Part shown: one piece after another, positions 15,083 to 23,586 of the stretch
Position numbering within the stretch: the stretch's first letter is position 1
How the letters are laid out: every line of letters starts with the position of its first letter
Assembly: GCA_012729765.1 (NCBI GenBank)
Contig: JAAYCM010000068.1
Coordinates: 1 to 52,571 of the forward strand
Direction: 5' to 3'
Length of the DNA stretch: 52,571 nucleotides
From: Chloroflexota bacterium
GTDB taxonomy: Bacteria > Chloroflexota > Anaerolineae > Aggregatilineales > Aggregatilineaceae
Notes under the pieces: generated by a model
Database searches by the model: none
What the model saw: the letters and a program-made list of their open reading frames with translations, nothing else
Told to the model about the DNA's origin: nothing
Made by a program: the position numbers and the translations under genes

Positions 15083-17011
15083 TCACCGGCCAGGCTTGAT
15101 GTACAGCAGGCGCATCCCGTTCAGCACGACCACCAGCACCGACAGCTCGTGAATGAACATGCCGCCGGCCATGTGCACCCGCCCCAGCAGCACGCCCGCC
15201 AGCAGACTGCCGACCGTCAGCAGCGCGATCATCACGTTCTGGCGGATGTTGCGCAGTGTTGCTTTCGAGAGGCCAATCGCTTCGGGAATCTTCAGCAGGT
15301 CGTCGGCCATCAGCGCGATGTCAGCCGTCTCGATTGCCACGTCGCTGCCCGCTGCGCCCATCGCAATCCCGATGTCGGCGGCGGCCAGGGCGGGCGCGTC
15401 GTTGACGCCGTCGCCGATCATCGCCACCACGTGCCCCTCGCGCTGAAGCTGGTGGATGTGCTCCAGCTTGTGCTCCGGCAGCAGCCCCGCGCGCACCTCG
15501 TGGATGCCCACCTCGCGCGCGATGGCCTCAGCCGTGCGCGGATTATCGCCGGTCAGCATGACCACCCGCCCAACCCCAATTGCCGTAAGGCGGCGCAGCA
15601 TGTCGGCGGCAGCCGGGCGTGGACGGTCCGCAATCCCCAGGATGCCAATCGCGGCCCCATCCAGCGCCACGACGACGGCGGTCTTCCCGGCGGCGCTAAG
15701 CTGCTCAAGCTGGCGCTGCGCGTCCGGCCCGGTGCTGATCCCGGCGGCGGACATGAGATCGGGTGAGCCAACCTGGATGCGGTGCATCCCATAGGTCGCC
15801 TCAATCCCCCGCCCGGTGTGATTCTCGAACGCGTCCGCGTGCGGCACGTCGAACAGCGCTTCGGCCTCGGCCATAATCGGGCGCGCCAGTGGGTGCCCGG
15901 ACCCGGCTTCCGCAATTGCCGCCCAGCGTAGAATCGCCTGCTGTGGCGCGGACCAGCCGCTTGCCTGCTCCGGCCCGGCGACGCCCCCGGCGGCCACCGG
16001 CTCCGCCGCCAGGACCACGATATCGGTCAGGCGCGGCGCGCCCTGCGTGATCGTGCCGGTTTTGTCCAGCGCGACCGCCGAAATCTTGCCCGCGTTCTCC
16101 AGGTACTCCCCGCCCTTGATCAGGATACCGCGCTTGGCGGCCTGCCCGATCCCGGCCACAACCGAAACCGGCGTGGAGATCACCAGCGCGCCGGGGCAGC
16201 CGATCACCAGCAGCGTGAGCGCCAGCTCGATATCGCCGCTCAGCAGCCACGAGACGGCGCTCAGGGCGATGATCGCGGGCGTGTACCAGCGTGCGAAGCG
16301 CTCGATGAAGCGCTGCGTGGGCGCTTTTTCTTCCTGGGCCTCTTCCACGCGCCGGATGATGCGCGCCAGCGTCGTATCCGCGCCGACGCCCTGCGCCTCG
16401 ACCTTGATCAGCCCATCCTGGTTGATCGTCCCGGCAAAGACGCGGTCGCCTTCCGTCTTTTCGAGCGGGATCGACTCGCCGGTGATCGCGCTCTCGTCCA
16501 CGATGCCCCGCCCGCCGATCACCGCACCATCGACCGGGATTTTAGCGCCCGGCTTGACCAGCACGGTTTCGCCCGCCGCGACCTCATAGGCCAGCACTTC
16601 GACCTGCTGCCCATCGCGCAGCACAACCGCGCTGGCCGGGGCGAGATCGAGCAGGGTTTGCAGCGCGCGGCGAGTCTGGTTCAGAGTGCGCGCTTCGAGA
16701 TACGCGCCCAGCATGAACAGGAATGTCACCGCCGCCGCTTCCCAGTACTCCCCAATCGCCAGCGCGCCGACCGTCGCGATCGTCACCAGCAGCTCGATGC
16801 TGACATGACGGTGGCGCAGCGCGTTCCACGCCCGCCCCGCGATGTCGCTCCCTGCGATCACGGCGGCGGCGATCATCAGGGCGTGACGTAAGGTTGTCTG
16901 GGCCAGCACTTCGCCGCTGAACAGGGCTGCCGCGATCAGCAGCCCGCTGGTGAGCGTGATCGCCTTGCGGCGCTGGGCGGGGTGTTCGAACCACTGTCGG
17001 ATAGTGCTCAC
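15083..17011 (-). CDS. Heavy-metal P1B-type ATPase with a CPG membrane motif
   Basis: A 642-residue pump. GTG 17011 is chosen because GGAGGAG lies just upstream. It has no N-terminal HMA domain. Motifs: TGES actuator loop (177-180), membrane CPG (272-274), phosphorylation site D316 in DKTGT, SGHPLA, and GDGVNDAP. About eight membrane helices are visible. The metal-site CPC or CPH is CPG here, which removes the second cysteine. Zn/Cd/Pb/Co or Cu export cannot be decided. The HMA domain is supplied by the separate gene just upstream, and the Crp/Fnr gene is next. A 10-bp hairpin lies in the 79-nt gap to the HMA gene. Confidence 0.94.
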   Translation of the reverse strand: MSTIRQWFEHPAQRRKAITLTSGLLIAAALFSGEVLAQTTLRHALMIAAAVIAGSDIAGRAWNALRHRHVSIELLVTIATVGALAIGEYWEAAAVTFLFMLGAYLEARTLNQTRRALQTLLDLAPASAVVLRDGQQVEVLAYEVAAGETVLVKPGAKIPVDGAVIGGRGIVDESAITGESIPLEKTEGDRVFAGTINQDGLIKVEAQGVGADTTLARIIRRVEEAQEEKAPTQRFIERFARWYTPAIIALSAVSWLLSGDIELALTLLVIGCPGALVISTPVSVVAGIGQAAKRGILIKGGEYLENAGKISAVALDKTGTITQGAPRLTDIVVLAAEPVAAGGVAGPEQASGWSAPQQAILRWAAIAEAGSGHPLARPIMAEAEALFDVPHADAFENHTGRGIEATYGMHRIQVGSPDLMSAAGISTGPDAQRQLEQLSAAGKTAVVVALDGAAIGILGIADRPRPAAADMLRRLTAIGVGRVVMLTGDNPRTAEAIAREVGIHEVRAGLLPEHKLEHIHQLQREGHVVAMIGDGVNDAPALAAADIGIAMGAAGSDVAIETADIALMADDLLKIPEAIGLSKATLRNIRQNVMIALLTVGSLLAGVLLGRVHMAGGMFIHELSVLVVVLNGMRLLYIKPGR

Positions 17012-17047
17012 GTTACGCTCCTCCTCGTTTTCAATAAAGTTTGATAC

Positions 17048-17077
17048 GGCAGCCGCCGGTCTATATAGGCGGCTGCC
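17048..17077. promoter_or_regulatory. Intercistronic hairpin between the HMA and ATPase genes
   Basis: GGCAGCCGCC (17048-17057) and GGCGGCTGCC (17068-17077) form a perfect 10-bp stem with a 10-nt loop. Leftward (the direction of the operon) no T tract follows, so it looks like a processing or attenuation structure that would favour the small protein over the pump. Rightward it is followed by TTGTTTT. Confidence 0.6.
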
Positions 17078-17090
17078 TTGTTTTAAGGGG

Positions 17091-17309
17091 TTAGAATGCA
17101 GCGGGCTTGGCCTCGTAACCGGCACCGCGCACGGCCTTCACCAGGTCGTCCACGCTGGCGCGGGCCGCGTCGTGCTGCACCTCGATCCGCCCGGTGTTGA
17201 AGTGGACCTTCGCCAGTTCGACGCCGTCCAGCGCGCCGAGCGCCTTTTCGATCTTGGCAACGCACGACGGGCACGTGAGTTCCTGGCTGCGCAGGATTGT
17301 CTTCTGCAT
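17091..17309 (-). CDS. Stand-alone HMA-domain metallochaperone (CopZ-like)
   Basis: A 72-residue ferredoxin-like HMA domain with the metal-binding motif C13-P-S-C16 (LTCPSCVAKIEKAL) and a GYE end motif. AAGGAG precedes the ATG. Such proteins deliver a soft metal ion to a P1B ATPase, and the next gene is such a pump without its own HMA domain. The usual GMxCxxC loop is LTCPSC here. Expression appears to start at an FNR-like promoter at 17353-17394. Confidence 0.92.
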   Translation of the reverse strand: MQKTILRSQELTCPSCVAKIEKALGALDGVELAKVHFNTGRIEVQHDAARASVDDLVKAVRGAGYEAKPAAF

Positions 17310-17352
17310 GATGGTTGCTCCTTAAACTCGGTTGGTTAACTGATTTGAGCTA

Positions 17353-17394
17353 AGGATACCGGGGGTGCGGGGCAAATTGAATGATCTGGCGCAA
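17353..17394 (-). promoter_or_regulatory. Class II FNR-like promoter of the HMA-ATPase operon
   Basis: On the minus strand TTGCG-CCAG-ATCAT (17394-17381) matches TTGAT-N4-ATCAA at seven of ten positions. TATCCT (17358-17353) is placed so that the dyad is centred at -41.5 from the predicted start at 17346. This is the same geometry as the perfect site upstream of the neighbouring Crp/Fnr gene. Confidence 0.6.
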
Positions 17395-17450
17395 TTAACT
17401 GCACGAATATTGAGGAAATTCGGAAATGGTGTGGAAACGGACCGGGGGCG

Positions 17451-18197
17451 CTACTGCTCGACCAGGGCGGCCAGCGCCTCGCGATCGGCGATCGCAACCC
17501 AGCCGCGCCCGGAGCGGATCACCTTCTGCTTGCGGAGCTGGCTCATAATGCGGCTGACGGTTTCGACCGTCGCACCGGTCATGTCGGCCAAATCCTGGCG
17601 CGAGAGGGGGAGCTGGATTAGTACGTCGTTCTGGCGCTGCTCGCCTAGCTTATCGGCCAGCTTGAGCAGGGTAGCCGCCAGGCGGCTCTCGACCGGTGCG
17701 GCGCTGAGCTGGTGGATCGCTTCGTGTGCCGCGCGCAGCCGCCCGCTGACGATCTCCAGCAGCGCCAGGCTGACCGCCGGATACTGCTGTAAGATGCCCT
17801 GGAAGTCGGCGCCGGTGATGGTCAGCGCGCAGCACATGGTATGCGCCTGGGCCGTGTCGGCGTGCGTGTCCTGGCCCAGCACCGGCAGGCTGCCGAAGAA
17901 GTCGCCGGGGACCAGCAGATCGAGCAGGACTTCCTGCCCGCCTGGGGCGTGGCGCAGCAGCTTGACTTTGCCCGCCGCGACGACATATAGCCGCGTCGCC
18001 GGGTCGCCGGTGAAATAGATCGTCTCTCCGGCCTCGAAACCCAGCTCGCGGAAGAGCGGGTTGATCGCGGCGATCGCATCGTGCGACAGCCCCTGGAAAA
18101 ACGGGAGCTGGTGCAGGATGCTCAGCCGCAGATCGATCGTGCACATCTGCGGCTCGATATGCTCCGGCTCCAGCGGCGTCTGGCGGCGATCGGTCAT
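17451..18197 (-). CDS. Crp/Fnr-family regulator with FNR-type recognition helix
   Basis: A 248-residue protein; GGGAGC precedes ATG 18197. Residues 30-150 form the cyclic-nucleotide-binding-like sensor barrel, a dimer helix follows, and residues 197-226 form the winged helix (LSRQDLADMTGATVETVSRI). The recognition helix has E-x-x-S-R, the set FNR uses to read TTGAT. Cysteines at 19, 122 and 123 do not reproduce the N-terminal 4Fe-4S ligands of FNR, so a different signal (NO, haem, redox) is likely. A perfect TTGAT-N4-ATCAA box lies at -41.5 of its own promoter, and a degenerate one precedes the metal-efflux operon next door. Confidence 0.93.
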   Translation of the reverse strand: MTDRRQTPLEPEHIEPQMCTIDLRLSILHQLPFFQGLSHDAIAAINPLFRELGFEAGETIYFTGDPATRLYVVAAGKVKLLRHAPGGQEVLLDLLVPGDFFGSLPVLGQDTHADTAQAHTMCCALTITGADFQGILQQYPAVSLALLEIVSGRLRAAHEAIHQLSAAPVESRLAATLLKLADKLGEQRQNDVLIQLPLSRQDLADMTGATVETVSRIMSQLRKQKVIRSGRGWVAIADREALAALVEQ

Positions 18198-18234
18198 CTG
18201 GCGGTGCTCCCATAACAGTAACAGTGCTAGCCAG

Positions 18235-18276
18235 ACTATAGCGCAGATGGCCACACCCGCACTTGATCCCGATCAA
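18235..18276 (-). promoter_or_regulatory. Class II FNR-type promoter of the Crp/Fnr gene
   Basis: TTGATCCCGATCAA (18263-18276) is a perfect FNR-type box, TTGAT-N4-ATCAA. On the minus strand TATAGT (18240-18235) forms the -10. The box centre is at -41.5 from the predicted start at 18228, exactly the class II activator position. Self-activation is the simplest reading. Confidence 0.8.
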
Positions 18277-18284
18277 CTGGCCGT

Positions 18285-18323
18285 GAAAAGCGTGCGGGCA
18301 GCGCGATCTCCTACCCGCACGCT
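18285..18323 (-). terminator. Terminator of the MFS gene
   Basis: AGCGTGCGGG (18289-18298) pairs with CCCGCACGCT (18314-18323) across a 15-nt loop; leftward it is followed by TTTTCACGG. It lies 21 nt past the MFS stop and shortly before the FNR box. Confidence 0.8.
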
Positions 18324-18343
18324 GAGACAAACGCCGGCCCTGG

Positions 18344-19951
18344 TTAGTCGCCCATGACCGCCGCGTGTGACAGTTCCTCGTCGTAACCCTCGCGCTGGTG
18401 CGCTTCTTCGCGCGGCGCACGAATCCGGGACGGCAGGATCAGCAGGACCAGCAGCGCGTTGACAACCATCACCGCCGCGCCGAACAGCATCGCGTCGTTC
18501 ATCCCCATGACAAAGGCCTGATCCGCGATGCCGGTGATCGTCTGGGCGAACGGCGCGGGCACTTCGGGCCGGCTGGCGATCATGTGCGCCGCCTGGATGC
18601 TGCTGCTGATGCCGTCGAAAATCTCCGGCTTCAGTTGGGGCAGGGCCGCCTTGATCGATTCGATCCCGTCCAAATAGCGCCCATTCATGATCGTGCCCAG
18701 CACGGCGACGCCCAGCGCGCCGCCCAACTGGCGCGTGGTGTCGTTCATGGCCGAGCCGATCCCGGCTTTGCTGACCGGTACGGACCCCATGATCGAGTCG
18801 GTGGCCGGACTCACGGCAAAGCCCATGCCCGCCGCCAGGATGATTTCGCCCCAGACCACCGTCGAATAGGGCGTATCGACGCCGTACTGCTGCGACATGA
18901 ACAGCAGGCCCCCTGCCGAGATCAGGATGCCGAACGCGACCGTGCGTTTTGTGCCCAGCCGCCGCGAGATCCGCGCCGATGACGCCGAAACCACCGCGAG
19001 CGTGGCCGCCAGGGGCACCATGCGCAGCCCGGCTTCGAGCGCGGTATAGCCCTGTACCGTCTGGAGATACTGGCTGAGGAAGAAGATCGAGCCAAACAGG
19101 CTGAACATGATGAACGTCATGGCGATGTTGGCCCCGGTGAACGACATGTTCCTGAAGAAATGCAGCGGCAGCATCGGGTTGGGAATACGGCTCTCCCACC
19201 AGGTGAAGATCGCTAGCAGCAGCGTCGCAATCCCGAAGGCGATCAGCACGTGCGGATCGGTCCACTCGCCCAGGCCGGCCTCGATGATGCCGTAGATCAG
19301 CGCGAACAGGCCGGGCACCGAGAGCAGCACCCCGACGATGTCCGGTTTGGGCGCGTGCTCGTCTTTGGAATCGGCCAGGAAAAATGCGCCGCCGATCAAC
19401 GCGATTACCACCACCGGCAGGTTGACGAAAAAGACCGCGTTCCACTCGAACTGTTCCAGCAGCAGCCCACCCACGACCGGCCCGACGCCGACACCCAGGC
19501 CAAAAATGGCGGCCCAGATCGCAATCGCCTGTGAGCGTTCTTCGCGGGGGAAAGTCGCGCTGATGATCGAGAGTGTGGCGGGCATGATCGTCGCGCCGCC
19601 GATGCCGAGAAAGGCGCGGGCTGCGATCAGCATCTCGGTCGAGGTGGCGAGCGCCGCCCACAACGACCCGATCCCGAACATGACCAGGCCAAATTGCAGT
19701 GCGCGCTTGCGCCCAATACGGTCGCCAATCGATCCCATCGTCAGCAGCAGCGCGGCGAAGACGAGCACATACGCATCTACGATCCACTGCAAGTCACTGG
19801 CCGACGCGCCGAGATCGGTCGAGATGGACGGAAGGGCGACATTGAGAATCGTGTTGTCCAGGCTGATCACCAGCAGCGAGATGCCGATGAACAGCAGGCC
19901 GAGCCAGCGGGTCGAATAACCGGGCCGGTCAGTGTGGGTTGCTTGAGGCAT
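18344..19951 (-). CDS. DHA2-family MFS multidrug exporter (EmrB/QacA type), copy 1
   Basis: A 535-residue protein with 14 predicted helices. Motif A is GSIGDRIGRKRAL. The first helix reads SLLVISLDNTILNVALPSI, typical of DHA2 members, with the conserved LDxTxxNVALP motif carrying a membrane aspartate. Motif C-like GLGVGVGPVVGG is present. It probably exports cationic or amphipathic compounds by proton antiport. A ribosome site AAGGAG lies upstream. It has a close paralogue at 32896-34482 (first helix nearly the same). The cytoplasmic tail is acidic and Arg/Glu-rich. Confidence 0.94.
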   Translation of the reverse strand: MPQATHTDRPGYSTRWLGLLFIGISLLVISLDNTILNVALPSISTDLGASASDLQWIVDAYVLVFAALLLTMGSIGDRIGRKRALQFGLVMFGIGSLWAALATSTEMLIAARAFLGIGGATIMPATLSIISATFPREERSQAIAIWAAIFGLGVGVGPVVGGLLLEQFEWNAVFFVNLPVVVIALIGGAFFLADSKDEHAPKPDIVGVLLSVPGLFALIYGIIEAGLGEWTDPHVLIAFGIATLLLAIFTWWESRIPNPMLPLHFFRNMSFTGANIAMTFIMFSLFGSIFFLSQYLQTVQGYTALEAGLRMVPLAATLAVVSASSARISRRLGTKRTVAFGILISAGGLLFMSQQYGVDTPYSTVVWGEIILAAGMGFAVSPATDSIMGSVPVSKAGIGSAMNDTTRQLGGALGVAVLGTIMNGRYLDGIESIKAALPQLKPEIFDGISSSIQAAHMIASRPEVPAPFAQTITGIADQAFVMGMNDAMLFGAAVMVVNALLVLLILPSRIRAPREEAHQREGYDEELSHAAVMGD

Positions 19952-20154
19952 GGATGATGTATCTCCTTGGAACTCGTTGCTGGTTCCCCGCAGTCAGCAG
20001 ACTGCTTGCTCTGGTTTTTTCGAACGCAGGAAACGAACGCAGCCGGGCAGTCCCTCACCGGCTGGTGGCTTCCGAATATCCATCTTGGCAGAGATACGCG
20101 GCCCTGTCTTCGACTTTTGTCGGATTTCGGGGAAAGCCTCAAAAAGAGAGGTGG

Positions 20155-20841
20155 CTAGAGATCGGGATCGGCTTTACGCGCCAGCCCGGCTTTGTCGAGA
20201 ATCCGAATCTGGTGGCGTTCGACCGTGATCAGGCCGTCCTGGGCCAGCGCGCGCAGCGCCCGGTTGATCACGTCGGGGACAGTGCCCAGGCGCGCCGCCA
20301 TCTCGGCCTGGGTAGCCCAGCGCTGGCGGGGCAGAATATCGGTGCGGGCCTGCTCCAACAGCAGGCGGGCCAGGCGCGCTTCCACCGAGCGGATCGACAG
20401 GTCCTCGACCAGTTGGATCAGGTGTAAGACTCGCCCGGCCAGGTCTTGAATCACGGCGCGCGCCAGGCCGGGATGCGTGTCCAGCAGGCCGAGCATCGTC
20501 TCCCGCCGGATGATCCAGAGTGTGGAACGCTCTAGCGCGATCACGGTCGCCGGGTTGGCGTCGCTGGCGAAGACGCCGACCGCGTTGATCACCTCACCCG
20601 GCCCCAGAAAGTTCAAAATCTGCTCGCGGCCATCTGGCGCGCTCTTGACCGCCTTCAGCCAACCGGACTGCACCACGCCTAACCCGCTGCTGGCCTCGCC
20701 TTCGAGAAACACGATCTGGTCCGCCTCATAGCTGCGCTGGGTGGCGCTGCGGGCGACGGACTGGAGCGTCACACGATCCAGGCTCTCCAGGTATGCGATC
20801 GATGACAGCAGGGTGACGGCGGGATGATCGGAATCGGGCAT
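20155..20841 (-). CDS. Crp/Fnr-family regulator at the end of the radical SAM cluster
   Basis: A 228-residue protein with AGGA before the ATG. Residues 12-130 form a cNMP-binding-like barrel (FLEGEASSGLGVVQSGWLKAV), followed by a dimer helix and a winged helix (TQAEMAARLGTVPDVINRAL). The recognition helix has D-x-x-N-R, unlike its neighbour at 17451, so it should read another site. It follows the HemN-like gene by 40 nt on the same strand and may be co-transcribed with the radical SAM cluster, perhaps as its feedback regulator. There are few cysteines, so no Fe-S cluster is expected. Confidence 0.92.
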   Translation of the reverse strand: MPDSDHPAVTLLSSIAYLESLDRVTLQSVARSATQRSYEADQIVFLEGEASSGLGVVQSGWLKAVKSAPDGREQILNFLGPGEVINAVGVFASDANPATVIALERSTLWIIRRETMLGLLDTHPGLARAVIQDLAGRVLHLIQLVEDLSIRSVEARLARLLLEQARTDILPRQRWATQAEMAARLGTVPDVINRALRALAQDGLITVERHQIRILDKAGLARKADPDL

Positions 20842-20881
20842 CGTATTTCCTCGCGGCGGGTTCCCGGCTCACATGGAGTCA

Positions 20882-22231
20882 TCAGCCAGAGTATACCTGC
20901 CCGGCGAACACAGGCCGCAAAAGCTCCGTCAGTTCGTGCACCATGTTCCCGGCGAACCACGATCCGCTGTTGGTCAGGTGTGCGCCGCCCGCGTCGCACG
21001 TGATCAGCCCGTGTGCCTGCCACTCGTCCAGCAGCGCGGGAACCTGCCTGGCGTCGAAGTGCCCCGACAGCACGCGCGTGCGCAGCGGTTGGAGCCAGCT
21101 TTCGAATGCCGTGCGCCGCAGTCCCCCTTCCAGGCCGGGGAGTCCGCCGCACGCCGCCTTGAGATAGGGTGTGTAGGGCGGGTGGCGGTAGTGGAAGTCG
21201 CCGAAAACGCCATCGGCAATCGTGCCGACCGCCAGCAGGTCTTCCTGGCGCGTCGGGAACGTGAAATAGATATTCTCGTCGCGCGCGTCGGCCCAGTGGT
21301 TGAACAGGTTCTTGGTGTAGCCGTGCGCGCTGAGCGTCTGCGCTCCGGCCATGAAGGTGAAATAGTTGGTAAGATGATCGCGCCGCGTCAGCCCCCAGCG
21401 CTCGGCCCAGCGCCGGTTTTGGGGATAGATCAGCAGCTCGTACAGCGAGAAGCCGTTGACCCCCGCCGCGATCAGCGCCTCGATATCGCCTACGAAGCCG
21501 GTGAGTGTCTGGGCGGGCAGGCCGCACACCAGATCGACGCTGACGATCCAGCCGCGTGCCAGCGTCGCCGCGATCCGCTCCAGGGCTTCCGCCGCCGGAC
21601 GCCGCCGCCCGATGATCGTGCGCACCTCGTCTTGCAGGCTTTGCACGCCGAGATGCAGCCGCCGGAATCCGAGCGCGTGCATCGTCTCGATCATACCGGG
21701 CGTCAGCGCTTCCACCGTCGATTCGAGCGCCCATTCGGTCGCGGGCGACGTGGCGAAACACGCCTTGCAGCACGCGATCACCTGCGCCAATGCCGCCTCA
21801 CCGAGATAGGTCGGGGTGCCGCCGCCGAGATGCACGGTCGAGACGGGCCGTCGGCTCAGGCTGCCCTGCGCGCTCCACAGTTGCAGCTCATAGCACAGCC
21901 GCTCAACATACCCCGCGATGCGTTCGGGAATGTGTGCGCCGAGCTTGAACGAGTAGCTGTCGCAGAAGCCGCACTTGCGCGAGCAGAACGGCACGTGCAG
22001 GTAAATGCAGAACGGCTGCCGGTCGTTGGCCAGCGCCAGATCATGCCGCAGCATGTCCCAGGCCTGCGCCCCGCCATAATCGTAGGACCGGTGGACCCAG
22101 GGCGGCAGCGGCAGCCGCCACTGGTTGACGTCGTAGCGCGGGCCGAGCGCGCACCACGCCTCCCGGATTGGCTCCAGGCCCCAGGTGGGCGGCGCGTGGC
22201 GGAAGAATTCGTCAAAGGGATCGGGCTGCAT
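20882..22231 (-). CDS. HemN/HemW-like radical SAM protein
   Basis: A 449-residue protein. The radical SAM motif is C83-x3-C87-x2-C90 (HVPFCSRKCGFCDSYSF), with an extra Cys-facing aromatic pattern as in HemN/HemW. HLGGGTPTYL follows, then LGVQSLQDEV and a C-terminal HemN_C-like winged domain (residues about 370-440). HemN decarboxylates coproporphyrinogen III, HemW inserts haem, and other relatives are methyltransferases or cyclopropanases. The N-terminal 75 residues are not typical of either. Its ATG overlaps the preceding stop by one base, so it belongs to the cluster and probably acts on its product. It may be a class C-type methyltransferase relative rather than a haem enzyme. Confidence 0.88.
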   Translation of the reverse strand: MQPDPFDEFFRHAPPTWGLEPIREAWCALGPRYDVNQWRLPLPPWVHRSYDYGGAQAWDMLRHDLALANDRQPFCIYLHVPFCSRKCGFCDSYSFKLGAHIPERIAGYVERLCYELQLWSAQGSLSRRPVSTVHLGGGTPTYLGEAALAQVIACCKACFATSPATEWALESTVEALTPGMIETMHALGFRRLHLGVQSLQDEVRTIIGRRRPAAEALERIAATLARGWIVSVDLVCGLPAQTLTGFVGDIEALIAAGVNGFSLYELLIYPQNRRWAERWGLTRRDHLTNYFTFMAGAQTLSAHGYTKNLFNHWADARDENIYFTFPTRQEDLLAVGTIADGVFGDFHYRHPPYTPYLKAACGGLPGLEGGLRRTAFESWLQPLRTRVLSGHFDARQVPALLDEWQAHGLITCDAGGAHLTNSGSWFAGNMVHELTELLRPVFAGQVYSG

Positions 22232-23586
22232 CAGAAGTGGACCTCACCGCCGCATACGGCCTCGTCGGGATACTGAGCGCGCAGGGAATCCGCCGCATCA
22301 TGAATCGCGCTTGCCGCCAGGGTGCGATTGATCGCGCACCGGAAGCCGTGCGCCAGGGCCAGATCGTCCAGTGCGCAGCGTTCCGGGCAGTCGCGCACGC
22401 AGTGGAAGCGGTTGAAACAGCCGGCGCAGTCCGGCGCTTCGCGGCGCAGGGCGTGGCGCAGCGCCTCGATATGGGCCGTGTCGAGATGCAGTGTTCCGGC
22501 GGCGCCCGGCTCCCCAATCGCCAGCGATCGCGCGCGCGCCTGTTCGCCGGTCGTGGTGGTGAGGCAGGCTGTCGCCGTGCCGGGTGGCACGAGGTGGAGC
22601 ACGTCGCGGTAGACCTGGCAGTACGGGCCGTGTATCTCGCCCGGTCGGCTGCCCGATGTGCGCCAGGGGATGCCGTGCTGCCGCGCAACCGCCTGCCCGC
22701 GCAGCCAGCCGGTCACGAAAGCGTCCGCCTGGGCCTGTACCTCGTCGCGGGCGCGCCCCACACCATAGACCGGCTCGACGTGAATCTCCTGCGGGCGAAG
22801 CTGCTGGCACACATACGCCGCGATCGCGTCCTGGTGCGGTGCGGACTCGGCGGTGACGGTCACGCGCACATGCAGCGGGGTGCCGCTCGCGTGCACGATC
22901 TGCGCGGTCTGCTCGACATAGGGCGCGCTGTTCCGGCCATCGCGCAGCGGGCGCTGCATCCCCTGGATGCCGGGCGGACCGTCGCACGAGAGGCCGATGA
23001 GGTCGAAGTGCGCGGCCATCCAGGCGGCCAGGGCGGGCGACATCACGCCGTTGGTGGCGATATAGCGGAACAGCCCCAGCCCGTGCGCGGCGGCTGCTGC
23101 TTCGACCGTCTCCAGCACCGCCCCGGCATACGCCGCGTCCAGCAGCGGCTCGCCCCCGCCGTGAAACACGACCGTCAGCGGGCGATTCTGCGCGCGGCAG
23201 TGGGTAGCTACGATCTCCGCCGCCGACCGCACGACCGGCAGCGCCAGGCGCGACGCACGCTGCGGCCCAGGATCGGAGAAGCAGTAGCGGCAGTGCAGGT
23301 TGCACTCGTTGTTGAGATACAGCGTCAGGCAGACCGGCGCGAACGGGCGCGCGACCAGATCGCGCCAAGTGTCCTGCGCGGCGGCGTGCTCGCGCAGGGC
23401 GTCCAGCGCCGGCCAGCGCGTCAGGGCGGACGTTTCCAGGGCGTGGGCGAATTCGGGCACGCAGCCAGCGTCCACCACCGCCACATAGCCCGGCGCATAG
23501 AACAGCGTCTCGTCGGCGCGATCGTGCCGCCACACCGACAGATCCGCGTCGATGGGCCGGAACGCGGGCGCGAGATCGGTGATCAT
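22231..23586 (-). CDS. Radical SAM/SPASM enzyme D
   Basis: A 451-residue protein. The SAM-binding Fe-S motif is C95-x3-C99-x2-C102 (NNECNLHCRYCFSD). VFHGGGEPLL and a TIM-barrel core follow, then a SPASM region ending CAGCFNRFHCVRDCPERC for auxiliary clusters. SPASM enzymes usually act on peptides or proteins (thioether, C-C and other crosslinks, or formylglycine). Residues 1-80 have no recognised motif. The start overlaps the stop of the small PqqD-like gene by four bases (ATGA), which suggests tight stoichiometric coupling. This is one of four SPASM-type enzymes in the cluster. Confidence 0.93.
   Translation of the reverse strand: MITDLAPAFRPIDADLSVWRHDRADETLFYAPGYVAVVDAGCVPEFAHALETSALTRWPALDALREHAAAQDTWRDLVARPFAPVCLTLYLNNECNLHCRYCFSDPGPQRASRLALPVVRSAAEIVATHCRAQNRPLTVVFHGGGEPLLDAAYAGAVLETVEAAAAAHGLGLFRYIATNGVMSPALAAWMAAHFDLIGLSCDGPPGIQGMQRPLRDGRNSAPYVEQTAQIVHASGTPLHVRVTVTAESAPHQDAIAAYVCQQLRPQEIHVEPVYGVGRARDEVQAQADAFVTGWLRGQAVARQHGIPWRTSGSRPGEIHGPYCQVYRDVLHLVPPGTATACLTTTTGEQARARSLAIGEPGAAGTLHLDTAHIEALRHALRREAPDCAGCFNRFHCVRDCPERCALDDLALAHGFRCAINRTLAASAIHDAADSLRAQYPDEAVCGGEVHF

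Noticed and set aside
15083..17125. Longer start for the metal ATPase at 17125
   Set aside because: The added N-terminus would be translated from the hairpin gap; GTG 17011 has a strong GGAGGAG and fits the family start.
20882..22231. Firm assignment as hemN or hemW
   Set aside because: The N-terminus and gene context differ from both, so only family level is given.
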